Shown in pieces: positions 7,987 to 17,798 of a stretch of DNA of 64,000 nt. The stretch is from the NCBI RefSeq assembly GCF_022870905.1, contig NZ_CP091510.1, positions 682,001 through 746,000 on the forward strand. The letters are read 5' to 3'. A program made the translations under genes and the position numbers. Each line of letters opens with the position of its first letter. Position 1 is the first letter of the stretch. The stretch comes from Neisseria arctica (lineage in GTDB: Bacteria > Pseudomonadota > Gammaproteobacteria > Burkholderiales > Neisseriaceae). The notes below the pieces were generated by a model. It made no database searches. It saw only the letters and a program-made list of their open reading frames with translations, and was not told the origin of the DNA.

Positions 7987-9732
7987 ATGTTTCGGCATAA
8001 ATTGGGATATTTGAATTTATGTTTGCTGGCGGTTTATTGCACCGGTTGTGCTTCAGGGGGAGGAAGTTTGGAAGTTGATAAGATTCCGGACCGTAGTAGC
8101 AATATTCAACGTGGGCCTGTGTATATAAAAGGGGATACGCCAACAGCGGCAGATCAAACCGAGTTGGGTTATACCGTAACCGTACCGTGGGGAGAAGATT
8201 GGGAAAAACATGGTGTGAAAGCGGTAACTGAAACCCGGGTGGATAAAGACGCGAGCCAATACGATGCCATCCGCTTTGTGGCAGACGATGGTAAAAAAGA
8301 AGAGCGTCTGATTTCACTAAAACACGATGGGGAAAAATGGTATCCCGGGAATGGCTTGGATGACGTTGCTCTGGAGTCGGATTTAGCTAAACATGGTTTG
8401 TTTGGTAAACGCTATGGAACGGATTTTCGTGAGGATACATCGAAAGAAACCCGTTTGCGTGAGCATGCTTTTGAATATAGCAAGGTTGGTTTCGTAGATA
8501 TCGTGGTGAAAGGGGAGAAGCGTTGGCAAGATAAAATGTACCGCAATATCTATTACAAAGGACAAAACAAAACTGCCGATATGCCGGTAGGCGGTACTGC
8601 GGAGTATTCGGGTACGTGGGAGTATGCCACTCGAAATCAGGTTTCGAGCAACGGTTTTCATCTTGCGGGCAGCCAACCGGATAATGGGCGTTTCAGTAAA
8701 CAGAATACGGCGGATTTTAAAGTTGATTTTGGCAGTAAAACATTGAACGGGGCTTTGAAAGCACAAAATTCAAACCGTCGCGGCGGTCAGATTCACTATG
8801 ACATTTCGGCAAATATCAGTGGCAACGGATTTCGTGGCGAAGCGGTAAAAAATACCAAAGGTACGACTTTATTTGAAGATGATTCATCTAATAACCCCTT
8901 AGATGATAAAGCGGATGTAAGCGGTTCATTTTTCGGGCCGAAAGCCAGTGAGTTAGCCGGCCGCCTAAATGGTAAAACGGGTAGTATTGTCGGTGTTTTT
9001 GCCGCAGAACAGAAAACTTCAGACGGCATTAAAACAGACGGTAAGCAGATACACAGTTCTGTTTTGCGCTTTAATCCCGAAATGACCAAGAACTATCAGA
9101 TATCTGAATCGGCAAAAGGTTTTGAGAACAATAATTTTTCAGGTGATATCAAGTTGTTGCAGTTGGATGGAATGCTGATTGAACTAGATAAAATGGCAGA
9201 AAAGAGTACGGCCAATCCGATATGTTGTGATGTTTTTGATTTTGTACGCTTGGGACGCTACTTCGATGTGGCCAGCCAAACCAGCAACAAGGCAGGTTAT
9301 TTTATCCAAGGCCATGTAACGCCTGAATCTGATATGCCGGTAAATGGTAAGGCTAAGTATAACGGTTTTTGGTACGGCTACGGTTTCAGTAGCCAAGACG
9401 GAAAAGGAGTTTTGTTCTCCGGTAGTAAGCTAGATGCCGACTTCACCGCCGATTTTTCTAATAAAAAACTGCTGGGTAACTTACACAGTGCCGCCGGTGT
9501 GCCGGGGGCGGTAGAGTTTGCCGCAGATATCAAAGGTAATGGTTTTTCAACCGATAAGGCAATATTAAAGATCAATGCCGACAGCGGTAACAATCTAAGC
9601 CGTAATTTGATTGCGGGAGAAGGGCGGGTTCATGGCCATTTTTACGGCAGTAAAGCCAACGAATTGGGCGGAACCGTTACTAAAGATGATCATTCATTTG
9701 CCGCAGTATTTGGTGCTAAGCAAATTAAATAA
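7987..9732 (+). CDS. TbpB-like bilobed surface lipoprotein
   Basis: A 581-residue lipoprotein. The signal peptide ends at the lipobox-like CTGC (Cys21) followed by ASGGGS, a Gly/Ser tether typical of surface lipoproteins. Two related lobes follow, each ending in an eight-strand barrel of the transferrin-binding-protein B type. The N-lobe barrel runs about 203-343 and ends FFGPKASELAG; the C-lobe barrel runs about 455-581 and ends FYGSKANELGG...FAAVFGAKQ. TbpB has the same plan but is about 100 residues longer. The start at 7987 follows GGAGG. The adjacent TbpA-like receptor and Slam exporters indicate capture of a host iron protein at the cell surface, but the ligand (transferrin, lactoferrin, haemoglobin or other) cannot be read from sequence. 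Confidence 0.88.
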   Translation: MFRHKLGYLNLCLLAVYCTGCASGGGSLEVDKIPDRSSNIQRGPVYIKGDTPTAADQTELGYTVTVPWGEDWEKHGVKAVTETRVDKDASQYDAIRFVADDGKKEERLISLKHDGEKWYPGNGLDDVALESDLAKHGLFGKRYGTDFREDTSKETRLREHAFEYSKVGFVDIVVKGEKRWQDKMYRNIYYKGQNKTADMPVGGTAEYSGTWEYATRNQVSSNGFHLAGSQPDNGRFSKQNTADFKVDFGSKTLNGALKAQNSNRRGGQIHYDISANISGNGFRGEAVKNTKGTTLFEDDSSNNPLDDKADVSGSFFGPKASELAGRLNGKTGSIVGVFAAEQKTSDGIKTDGKQIHSSVLRFNPEMTKNYQISESAKGFENNNFSGDIKLLQLDGMLIELDKMAEKSTANPICCDVFDFVRLGRYFDVASQTSNKAGYFIQGHVTPESDMPVNGKAKYNGFWYGYGFSSQDGKGVLFSGSKLDADFTADFSNKKLLGNLHSAAGVPGAVEFAADIKGNGFSTDKAILKINADSGNNLSRNLIAGEGRVHGHFYGSKANELGGTVTKDDHSFAAVFGAKQIK

Positions 9733-9851
9733 TCTTTATTTTCAATAGATTTCCTAATTTTTCAATTATGTAATTCAGGTTTGGAGGCTATCGAATTAGG
9801 CTCTCCAAGTTGTCGTGCGGTTTGTCTGCATGCAGGTTAATAAGGAATGGT

Positions 9852-12410
9852 ATGTCAAATTTATTATTCACCCGACGCTTTCGTATCAATTATCTGGCTT
9901 ATGTAGTATCTACGGTTTTTCTAGGTATACCTTTATGTGCCGGAGCGGCACAAAATACGAACTTATCAGAAGATGCAGCACTGAACGAAGCGGAGCTTGA
10001 AACTGTTCACGTATGGGGAAAGCGTTCACCTGTAAAAAGCGGTAATGCCAGCGGTTTGGGCGAAATTAAGAAAATATCCGGAAGATTACAGCGCGAGCAG
10101 GTGGAAAACATTCGTGATTTAGTGCGTTACGATCCGGGAATTGCCGTGAATGAGTCGGGGGGACGGGGAACATCGAGAGGCTATGCTATACGTGGTGTTG
10201 AAAAAGAACGGGTAGCGGTAACGGTGGACGGTATGGGGCAGGCGGTTATGCTGAAAAGGAGAGATCGAACTGCAGGGCTTAATTCTGCTTCACGTTCCAG
10301 CGGCGCTCAAAATGAAGTCGAATATGAAAACTTGAAGGAAGTTGTGTTGAATAAAGGATCTGCTTCTTTTGAGTCAGGTAGTGGGGCATTAGGGGGTGCA
10401 GTTGCTGCTACTACCAAAGATGTTTCTGATTTTTTGGATGAGAGGGAGAATTTTTCCGGACGTTTTAAAACCGGATTTACATCGAAAGATATGCGTAAGA
10501 TGGGATCACTTGCTTTAGCTGGTCGTATTGGAGATTTTGAAGGGTTTATCCAATATACCCACCGAGGCGGGCATGAGACCAAAGCGCATGGTGATTTATA
10601 TAAACAAAGTGTTTATGTGCAGAACTATTCAGATGCTTCACGAGGGAGGTTGCTTTCTGCCAACCAAGTGAGTGGTACAGATGCGGAAAGCGGTGCGATA
10701 CGTCGGATACCTAATCCGCTAGATTATTTGAGTGGATCGTGGTTATCTAAATTTGGTTGGAATATTACGCCGGAACATTATGTTGGCGCAGTAGTAGAAA
10801 ACAGCCGACAGAAATACCAAGTTCGGGATATGTTTGTACCGAATTATCATGGAGCACGAACGATAAAGGATGTACAAGAACCACTATATGAAATTGATAG
10901 TGATGTAATTAAATATACGCCGACCAGGTTTTATGTAGATGACCATGATAATCGGCGCTTGGGTATCGAATATAAATATCGAGCCTCCGAAAATGATTCG
11001 GGTTGGTTGCCGGATACATTAACTCTACGGGCAGATAGTCGGGATTTACAGCTAAAAACTACTGTGAAAACATTGAACTGCTCTCCTTGGCCGAGTATAG
11101 ATATCAACTGCTGGCCTGAAAAAAGTGCGGATAATGTTGGCAAACGCGGCTATTGGTTGGATACCGTCTTGGCGCAAAAAGATACACGGTTCGAGTTAGA
11201 TGCCGGTAAGCAGTGGCAATTTAAGGATATAACTTACGATTTATACTTTCGTAGCGGCTATACCCAATCCCAGTTTGATGTAGACGAACGCGCTCGATAC
11301 GTTAAGGTTGATCCAACTATTACCGGATTTGAAGTATCTGAATATGATTATTCAGATCATGCAGGGCCGATTAAGGGGAAACATTGGTTTGTTTCTGTGG
11401 GTAACCATGTGGATTTGGATGAAAAAGTATCATTGAGTGGCGGAGTCCGATATGACCGACATAATTTTTCAGCGAAACCAGATGATGAACAAAAGAAAAG
11501 AGGGATCATCTTTACTAATAGCCGTTATGGTAATCTTTCATGGGATTTGGGCATGCAGTATCGCCCTGTTGATGGTTTAGCATTTTCTTACCGTAACAGC
11601 AGTGGTTTTAGGGTACCAAGTATAGTAGAGCAGCTAGGGCCAGATTTTAATATCAGCAGTGTATTTTTGCAGCATCAGCCGCCCAAGGCAGAAAAATCGC
11701 TAAATAATGAAATCGGCATAAATTGGCAGAGTCCTTTACTAAAATTTTCAGGGAGTTATTTTTGGACAAGCTATCGGGATTTGATTGGAGTAGCCTCTAA
11801 GCCAAAACCGAGCGGTATCGGTCATGGAGATAACGTTTATTACAATCTGCATAGGGTTAAGACTTATGGGTTTGATGTTAGTGCATATGTGGATGGTAAC
11901 ACGCTTTGGCAGAAATTACCGGAAGGTTTGAGATTATTTGCTCGTGTCAGCCAGACTAAACATAAGGGAACAGTGGAAATCAGTCCTGAATATAGTATGG
12001 TTTTTGGATACTCCCTAGATGCAATACAGCCGTTGAGGATTGTGTACGGTATTGATTACAACCGACCGGATGATAAATGGGGAATAAATTTTACTACTAC
12101 ATATTCAAAGGCTAAAAATCCTAATGAATTGGTACTAAATATGCGTCAGGGTAGAGAAGAAAAAGTCAGTGATAGTATGGATGTCCGTGCAAAAAGCTGG
12201 CGTATTGCCGATTTGTCTGGTCATTATCGTTTTGGTAAAAATAGCGTTTTACGGGCCGGGGTGTATAACTTATTTAACTACCGCTATACCACTTGGGAAT
12301 CTCTGCGCCAAACCTCCTATGGCTTGGATGCACGGATTTCTACCCCTAACTATACTGCCCTAGCAGCACCGGGACGCAATTACCAAGTTAGTTTCGAAAT
12401 AAAGTTTTAA
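9852..12410 (+). CDS. TbpA/LbpA-family TonB-dependent receptor
   Basis: An 852-residue outer-membrane receptor of the haemoglobin/transferrin/lactoferrin class. After the signal peptide comes a TonB-box-like LETVHVWGKR, then the plug with RDLVRYDPGIAV and GYAIRGVEKERVAVTVDGM, and a 22-strand barrel ending YQVSFEIKF. Later motifs match TbpA as I recall it: SLDAIQPLRIVYGIDYN and GVYNLFNYRYTTWESLRQ. The segment corresponding to TbpA extracellular loop 3, after RDMFVP, is about 29 residues, clearly shorter than the roughly 50 I recall in meningococcal TbpA. That loop carries the transferrin-engaging helix, so the ligand may differ. The ATG at 9852 has AAGGAA upstream. It extracts iron or haem from the ligand held by the partner lipoprotein. 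Confidence 0.9.
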   Translation: MSNLLFTRRFRINYLAYVVSTVFLGIPLCAGAAQNTNLSEDAALNEAELETVHVWGKRSPVKSGNASGLGEIKKISGRLQREQVENIRDLVRYDPGIAVNESGGRGTSRGYAIRGVEKERVAVTVDGMGQAVMLKRRDRTAGLNSASRSSGAQNEVEYENLKEVVLNKGSASFESGSGALGGAVAATTKDVSDFLDERENFSGRFKTGFTSKDMRKMGSLALAGRIGDFEGFIQYTHRGGHETKAHGDLYKQSVYVQNYSDASRGRLLSANQVSGTDAESGAIRRIPNPLDYLSGSWLSKFGWNITPEHYVGAVVENSRQKYQVRDMFVPNYHGARTIKDVQEPLYEIDSDVIKYTPTRFYVDDHDNRRLGIEYKYRASENDSGWLPDTLTLRADSRDLQLKTTVKTLNCSPWPSIDINCWPEKSADNVGKRGYWLDTVLAQKDTRFELDAGKQWQFKDITYDLYFRSGYTQSQFDVDERARYVKVDPTITGFEVSEYDYSDHAGPIKGKHWFVSVGNHVDLDEKVSLSGGVRYDRHNFSAKPDDEQKKRGIIFTNSRYGNLSWDLGMQYRPVDGLAFSYRNSSGFRVPSIVEQLGPDFNISSVFLQHQPPKAEKSLNNEIGINWQSPLLKFSGSYFWTSYRDLIGVASKPKPSGIGHGDNVYYNLHRVKTYGFDVSAYVDGNTLWQKLPEGLRLFARVSQTKHKGTVEISPEYSMVFGYSLDAIQPLRIVYGIDYNRPDDKWGINFTTTYSKAKNPNELVLNMRQGREEKVSDSMDVRAKSWRIADLSGHYRFGKNSVLRAGVYNLFNYRYTTWESLRQTSYGLDARISTPNYTALAAPGRNYQVSFEIKF

Positions 12411-12424
12411 CCGCTTATAAATTT

Positions 12425-12473
12425 GGGTTATCTGCCTACTTCACGAATAAAGCAGGCAGATAGCCCTGTTTTT
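12425..12473 (+). terminator. Rho-independent terminator
   Basis: GGGTTATCTGCCT (12425-12437) pairs with AGGCAGATAGCCC (12454-12466) with one wobble, followed by TGTTTTT. Separates the receptor pair from the Slam genes. Confidence 0.7.
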
Positions 12474-12593
12474 AAGAGTGTGGTGTTTAGACAGGCGGCA
12501 GGCTTTAAAGAGAGTGCCGGCTTTTCCTTCTGATTCATTTTCTACCGCATTGTGGAATGAAATCGGTAAAAAATTATTTCACCGGATAAAAGT

Positions 12594-14069
12594 ATGAAGT
12601 TATTGTTCAAAGGCTTATCGGAAGTGTCGTGTGGGCGGATATTTATCTTTTGGGGCTGTTTATTGTGTGTCGGTGTAGGGGAGTCGATGGCGCAAACTTT
12701 GAATCCTTCGGATGAACCGCCCGATTTGCAACGCAAGTTGGAACACAGCAGTCATTTATTGGAAAGCACGGCTGTTCCTAATGAATATCCCATATTGTCT
12801 TCGGAACATGGGGTATACCAAGTTAGCAGCGAGCAAATTTTGGCCCAGCCCCGATTGTTGGAGCAAGCTATGCAATCGGTTGTCGGCAGGAACAATGTGG
12901 CGGGGATTTCAAAAATTTTGCCTTTATATATGCGTTTGCCCGGGCATAACCCTGCATTGGCCGCCTATGCCCAAGGTATTTTGCTAATGCATAAAAAGGA
13001 ATATGCCGAAGCGGCCGGATATTTTCGGCAGGCAGGTGTGGATTCTCATTATGCGGAGGCAGCTTCGCTTTATCTGGCTGCTTCAATGGCTGTGAACAAA
13101 CAAAATTACGAAGCGCGGCAGATATTGGATGATCTGAAGGCAAACGCTTCCGATAATACTATAAAAGAAGCTGTCGCTTTATATGCCAATTCATTGGAGC
13201 AAAGAGGAAAATGGCAAGCCGATTTATCTGCTTCATTTATTTACGACCGCAATCTTAATAATGCCCCTGATGCCCGTAGCTCTGGTGGTTTTACGTTTAA
13301 TGAAAAAATTGAAGATAGCGGTATACGCTTTCAATCTAATGTGGCCCGCCGTATTGCGCTACCTAAAGGTTTTTATTTACAACCTTATGCGGATATATGG
13401 GGAAAATATTATAAGAAGGCAAGGGATTTTAATGATTTGAATATTCAAACTGCTATGGTGCTGGGTTGGTCGGATCGGCGCTATGATTTATCCGTCAAGC
13501 CGTATGCAGGAAAGCGTTTTTATGGCAACCGTCCCTATTCCCATACAGTCGGCAGCCGTTTTAGTTTGGCCCGCCGTTGGCAAGATTATATAACCACTTC
13601 GGTTGCCTTTGATCATGCACAAGAAAAACTTTCTAGGAAAGAGCGTCGGATATATAACAATAAAAACAATGAGATTAGCTTTAATTTGGCCGGTAGTGAT
13701 CCTAATGGCGGTTTTGGTGCTTTGATTGGTGTTGATATTGGCCGCCATTACGGAACCCGGGATTCTGAAGACCGTTATCAAAGCCGCCGTATGCGCTTAT
13801 TGTGGTCGCAGCAGCTGCCCGCCGGTTTTAAAGGGCAGCTTGGCTTGGTGAAGGAAAAGCGCAAATATGGGGGAGGCACTTTGTTTACGGGAATACATCA
13901 TCGTAGGGATCAGTATACGTTGCTGAGCGGAACATTATGGAATGATAAATTTGAGATTGCCGGGTTGACGCCCAAATTATCTTGGCAACGGCAGAAAAAT
14001 CAAAGTAACAGTATTTTAAATACATTTAGCAAGCAAGGTGTATTTGTTGAGATAGAAAAGAAATTTTAA
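12594..14069 (+). CDS. Slam surface lipoprotein assembly modifier (DUF560), copy 1
   Basis: A 491-residue outer-membrane protein of the Slam family. It has a signal peptide ending near SMAQ, an N-terminal TPR-like helical domain (about 40-200, with repeated LAAYAQGILLMHKKEYAEAA-type helices), and a 14-strand DUF560 barrel from about 205 (WQADLSASFIYDRN) to the terminal VFVEIEKKF. Slam proteins flip lipoproteins such as TbpB, LbpB, fHbp or HpuA to the outer surface. Its place just after a TbpB-like gene strongly suggests that lipoprotein is its substrate. A second Slam follows, separated by a DUS terminator, so the two may be expressed separately. Confidence 0.93.
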   Translation: MKLLFKGLSEVSCGRIFIFWGCLLCVGVGESMAQTLNPSDEPPDLQRKLEHSSHLLESTAVPNEYPILSSEHGVYQVSSEQILAQPRLLEQAMQSVVGRNNVAGISKILPLYMRLPGHNPALAAYAQGILLMHKKEYAEAAGYFRQAGVDSHYAEAASLYLAASMAVNKQNYEARQILDDLKANASDNTIKEAVALYANSLEQRGKWQADLSASFIYDRNLNNAPDARSSGGFTFNEKIEDSGIRFQSNVARRIALPKGFYLQPYADIWGKYYKKARDFNDLNIQTAMVLGWSDRRYDLSVKPYAGKRFYGNRPYSHTVGSRFSLARRWQDYITTSVAFDHAQEKLSRKERRIYNNKNNEISFNLAGSDPNGGFGALIGVDIGRHYGTRDSEDRYQSRRMRLLWSQQLPAGFKGQLGLVKEKRKYGGGTLFTGIHHRRDQYTLLSGTLWNDKFEIAGLTPKLSWQRQKNQSNSILNTFSKQGVFVEIEKKF

Positions 14070-14100
14070 CTTAAAATATAGTAATTAATGTTATAATTTA

Positions 14101-14146
14101 AAGCCGTCTGAAAGTGTATATTATCTTTTCAGACGGCCTGTTTTAA
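14101..14146 (+). terminator. DUS inverted-pair terminator
   Basis: GCCGTCTGAAA (14103-14113) and TTTCAGACGGC (14127-14137) followed by CTGTTTT, between the two Slam genes. Confidence 0.75.
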
Positions 14147-14231
14147 AATGCGTGTTTCAATAAAATAAGGATGGTCTGCTTATATATAGGCAGGAAAAAT
14201 CCGTTTGCGATAACCATGAAAAATCATCATC

Positions 14232-15683
14232 ATGTTTAAGAAAACACTTACTCTTCTATTGGTTTTTTCTTCGCCGCTTTATGCGCAAAATCAGACAACT
14301 CCGCCACAGCCGGCACCCGATCCGGTATCTTTTGGAAACGGTGTGGAAAGATACAAGACATCGTCGCAAGAAGTATTACCCGATAAGCCGTCTGAAAAAC
14401 TGGGGTCGGAGGTATTAACCGAAACAGATTTACTTGCCAAGCCGGAGACATTGGTCTATTTGATTAACCGGGCGGTAGTAAACAAACAATGGGATTTATT
14501 GACAGATTTGTTGGCAGTATACCGCCGGAGTGAGCAGCCCGACCAAAACCTGATTCGTCATGCCGAAGGTGCTTTATTGCGTAAGCAGGGGCAGGTAGGC
14601 GAGGCGGTAAAACGTTATCGCAGCCTGCTTGAGGAACAGCCGGAGCTAGATTACGTCAAGCTTGATTTGGGTTTGATGTTGGTCGAAGATAAACAATACA
14701 AAGAGGCCGAGGAAGTGTTGTCTTCGCTGAAGGATTCCGATTTGCCACCCCGTGCTAAAAATATGGCGGCGGCCTATAGCAAGGCGTTGGACAAGGTGCA
14801 GGCGTGGCAGCCGGATTTTTCTTTACACTATGAGCGTACGGATAATGTAAACAATGCCTCAAATGAGCGCGTAATCGAATGGCAGGGAAAACGGTGGACA
14901 AAAAATGCCGAAAGTCTGCCGCAAAGTGCCGAAGGTTTCCGCTACGGTGCAGGGTTTAAGCGTGATAAAAATATAGGTGGCAACCATTTCATTCATGCCA
15001 ATTTGAGCGGGGACGGCGTGTTTTATTGGGACAACCATGATTATGACGAACAAAGCCTGCGCTTGTCGTCAGGTTATAAGAATCAGAATGCGAACCGTTC
15101 ATGGGGTGTAATCCCGTTTGTTGAGAAAAACTGGTTGGGAGGCTCCTCTTACAGCCGCTTACACGGCGCAGGATGGGAATACGGCTATAAAGTGTCGCCC
15201 AGGCTGAACATTGCGCTTAACGCTTCGCGTACCGAGCGGCGCTATGATAAGGAAGAAACGGCCAAACGGTATAACGGATTCAGTAATGCGTTGGGTACCA
15301 CCGCCACATATAGGGTAGACCGCTCGTGGACGGTGTTCGGCGGTTTGGATTATCAGGTAGATAATAACCGTGATGCCTCGGTATCCTCCGACCGCCGCGG
15401 TGTCCGCATCGGAACAGTCAAAAACTTTGATAACGGTTTGGGCACCCGTGTGAATTTGCGCTACACCCGCCGTATTTTTGATGCGCCGGAGCCTGTGGTT
15501 TACCGCTATATCCGTAAAGACCACGAATATCAGGTACAGGCATCGGTATGGCATCGTAAATTGGCTTGGCAAGGTATCATGCCCCGGTTGAATTTCCGTT
15601 ATCTGAATATCGACAGTAACATGCCGGGCTTTTACTCCCGCAGTAGCGCCCAGTGGTTTGTAAGTGTTGAAAAAGCATTTTGA
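14232..15683 (+). CDS. Slam surface lipoprotein assembly modifier (DUF560), copy 2
   Basis: A 483-residue Slam paralogue: signal peptide MFKKTLTLLLVFSSPLYA, proline-rich linker, TPR domain (about 60-190, with GEAVKRYRSLLEEQPELDYV) and barrel from WQPDFSLHYERTDNVNNA to the terminal WFVSVEKAF. It is clearly homologous to copy 1 in layout but diverged in sequence, so it may handle a different lipoprotein or lobe. Neisserial Slam1 and Slam2 are known to differ in substrate. No second surface lipoprotein lies beside it here. A convergent DUS terminator follows. Confidence 0.93.
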   Translation: MFKKTLTLLLVFSSPLYAQNQTTPPQPAPDPVSFGNGVERYKTSSQEVLPDKPSEKLGSEVLTETDLLAKPETLVYLINRAVVNKQWDLLTDLLAVYRRSEQPDQNLIRHAEGALLRKQGQVGEAVKRYRSLLEEQPELDYVKLDLGLMLVEDKQYKEAEEVLSSLKDSDLPPRAKNMAAAYSKALDKVQAWQPDFSLHYERTDNVNNASNERVIEWQGKRWTKNAESLPQSAEGFRYGAGFKRDKNIGGNHFIHANLSGDGVFYWDNHDYDEQSLRLSSGYKNQNANRSWGVIPFVEKNWLGGSSYSRLHGAGWEYGYKVSPRLNIALNASRTERRYDKEETAKRYNGFSNALGTTATYRVDRSWTVFGGLDYQVDNNRDASVSSDRRGVRIGTVKNFDNGLGTRVNLRYTRRIFDAPEPVVYRYIRKDHEYQVQASVWHRKLAWQGIMPRLNFRYLNIDSNMPGFYSRSSAQWFVSVEKAF

Positions 15684-15692
15684 TTGAGTATT

Positions 15693-15730
15693 AAAAAATG
15701 CCGTCTGAAAATTTTCAGACGGCATTTTTT
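15693..15730. terminator. Bidirectional DUS terminator
   Basis: AAAAAATGCCGTCTGAAAA pairs with its complement ending TTTTTT; A-run and T-run on both sides let it serve slam copy 2 (plus) and the Nramp-like gene (minus). Confidence 0.85.
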
Positions 15731-15745
15731 ATCGGAAGATATGTT

Positions 15746-16939
15746 TTAACCCATCAGTCCGCCAATATATTTAACCAAAGTGATACCGCTCAAAATAGCC
15801 ATCAATACCACGACTACGATGCCAGATAAAGTCATCCAAAACGGGTGTTTGTAGTCGCCGACAATTTTGGTTTTATAGGCGGCCATCAGGATCAAACCCA
15901 AAGAAATAGGCAGAATCAGGCCGTTGAGCGTACCGACGAATACCAATACCTGCGCGGGGCGGCCGATAGTGGCGAGTACGGCGGTAGAGATCAGAATGAA
16001 GCCGATGATCCATTTGTTACGGTGGCGTTGGATGGCAGGGCTTAATCCGGCAATAAATGATACGGATGTATAAGCCGCCCCGATTACGGAAGTAATGGAG
16101 GCCGCCCAAATCACCACGCCGAAAATCATCAGGCCTGCCGAGCCGGCGGCATAGGCAAACGGCGTAGATGCCGGGTTTTTAGGATCAAGCTCTACGCCTT
16201 GCGATACCACGCCGAGTACGGCCAAAAACAGTACGATGCGCATGATAGAGGCGATTAGGATAGCCGATACCGAACTTTTGCTGACTTGGGGCAGCGCTTC
16301 TTTACCTTTGATGCCCGCATCCAGCAAACGGTGTGCGCCGGCAAAAGTAATGTAGCCGCCTACCGTGCCGCCTACCAAGGTAACGATTGCGATTGCGTCA
16401 AGTTCCAAAGGCGCAAAAGTACGTACGACTGCTTCGCTAACAGGGGGATTGGCTTTAAAGGCGACATAAACAGTCAGCGCAATCATGACAAAACCCATGA
16501 TTTGGGCAAAGCGGTCCATCACTTTACCTGCCTCGCGGAATAAAAATATACCGATGGCGATGATACCGCTGATGATGGCGCCCATCTCAGGGCTGATACC
16601 GGTGAGGAGGTTCAAGCCCATGCCGGCCCCGCCGACGTTACCGATATTGAAGGCTAAGCCGCCTATTACGATTAATAGTGCCAGAAAGTAACCCGAACCG
16701 GGCAATACTTTGTTGGCGATGTCTTGTGCACTTTGTTCGGAAACGGCAATGATGCGCCAGATATTCAATTGGGCGCCGATATCCAACAGAATAGAAAGTA
16801 AAATCACAAAGCCGAAACTGGCCAAAAGAGTTTGGGTGAAAGTGGCAGTTTGGGTAAGAAACCCCGGGCCTATGGCAGAAGTAGCCATTAGGAAGGCCGC
16901 GCCCATTAAGGCACTGCGGTTGGAAGGTTTGCTAGACAT
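15746..16939 (-). CDS. Nramp-like divalent-metal/solute transporter (YcsG type)
   Basis: A 397-residue membrane protein with about 11 hydrophobic helices. The N-terminus carries IGPGFLTQTATFT, the position of the DPG metal-binding motif in Nramp, here with Gly-Pro-Gly and without the usual Asp-Pro-Gly-Asn. This matches the YcsG-like branch that sits beside 5-oxoprolinase genes. It closes the pxpBCA operon, so transport of a substrate linked to 5-oxoproline metabolism rather than manganese is plausible but unproven. A GGAG lies about 9 bases before the ATG at 16939. It ends at a shared terminator. Confidence 0.85.
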   Translation of the reverse strand: MSSKPSNRSALMGAAFLMATSAIGPGFLTQTATFTQTLLASFGFVILLSILLDIGAQLNIWRIIAVSEQSAQDIANKVLPGSGYFLALLIVIGGLAFNIGNVGGAGMGLNLLTGISPEMGAIISGIIAIGIFLFREAGKVMDRFAQIMGFVMIALTVYVAFKANPPVSEAVVRTFAPLELDAIAIVTLVGGTVGGYITFAGAHRLLDAGIKGKEALPQVSKSSVSAILIASIMRIVLFLAVLGVVSQGVELDPKNPASTPFAYAAGSAGLMIFGVVIWAASITSVIGAAYTSVSFIAGLSPAIQRHRNKWIIGFILISTAVLATIGRPAQVLVFVGTLNGLILPISLGLILMAAYKTKIVGDYKHPFWMTLSGIVVVVLMAILSGITLVKYIGGLMG

Positions 16940-17057
16940 CTGAAGAACTCCTTGTTATAGAGGCATAGCCGTTGAAATGATATGCTTTGATATTTTATGT
17001 ATATGATTTTAAAAGTAAATATTTCGATTAGGAAAATTTCAAGCAAGATGGGCGGCT

Positions 17058-17798
17058 TCAGCCGGCCTTGACGGCAATACCGCCGGCCCGTAACGCATCG
17101 CTGATTTTGTCTGCGAAAACCAAAGCATGAGCGCCGTCTCCGTGAAGGCAGATACTGTCGGCACATACGGCAACTTCGCCGCCGTCTACGGTATTTACCG
17201 TTCCTTGGCGGATCATTTGCAATACTTGGGCAATGGCTTCGTCGTCATCTTCGATTTGGGCATCGGGGCGGCTGCGCGGTACCAGGTTGCCGTTAGACAG
17301 ATATCGCCGGTCGGCAAATACTTCCGAAATTACACCTAATCCGGCGGCTTTTCCGGCTTCTAAAAGTTGGCTTCCGGAGAGTGCCATCAGTTTCAGTTTG
17401 GGATCGAACTGCCGTACGCAGTCTACCACGATATCGGCTAAAGCACGGTTGACAGCCGCTTGGTTATAAAGCGCGCCGTGCGGTTTTACATAGGCCATTT
17501 CCATACCTTGGGCGCGGCATAACGCCTGCATGGCTCCTAATTGGTAAAGGAGATGGGCGCGTAATTCCGCTTCGGGTAAATCCATATTGGTACGGCCGAA
17601 ATTTTCACGGTCGGGGTAACCGGGATGAGCGCCTATCCGTACACCGTTAAGTTTGGCCCACTCCAGAGCACGTTGCATTTCGGCGGCATTACCCGCGTGC
17701 AGGCCGCAGGCGATATTGGCGGAGGAAACCCTTTGCAGCAGGGCTTGGTCATTGCCGCAGCCTTCTGCTAAATCAGCATTAAGGTCAACTTGCATCAT
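17058..17798 (-). CDS. pxpA: 5-oxoprolinase subunit PxpA
   Basis: A 246-residue LamB/YcsF-family protein, full length. PxpA works with PxpBC in ATP-dependent hydrolysis of 5-oxoproline to glutamate, clearing a damage product of glutamine and glutamate. Family signatures are [14 protein letters not shown] at the N-terminus, [12 protein letters not shown] (about 26-37), [14 protein letters not shown] (about 56-69) and VKPHGALYN (about 104-112). The gene overlaps pxpC by 14 bases, pointing to translational coupling. The start has two in-frame ATGs (17798 and 17795). Confidence 0.95.
   Translation of the reverse strand: MMQVDLNADLAEGCGNDQALLQRVSSANIACGLHAGNAAEMQRALEWAKLNGVRIGAHPGYPDRENFGRTNMDLPEAELRAHLLYQLGAMQALCRAQGMEMAYVKPHGALYNQAAVNRALADIVVDCVRQFDPKLKLMALSGSQLLEAGKAAGLGVISEVFADRRYLSNGNLVPRSRPDAQIEDDDEAIAQVLQMIRQGTVNTVDGGEVAVCADSICLHGDGAHALVFADKISDALRAGGIAVKAG

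Noticed and set aside
8056-8064. G-rich run after the lipobox of the TbpB-like gene as a phase-variation tract
   Set aside because: Only five consecutive G, broken by A, encoding the normal Gly/Ser tether; too short for slippage control as seen in hpuA.
10155-10163. Six-G run in the TbpA-like gene as a contingency locus
   Set aside because: Six bases is below lengths known to vary, and the frame is intact.
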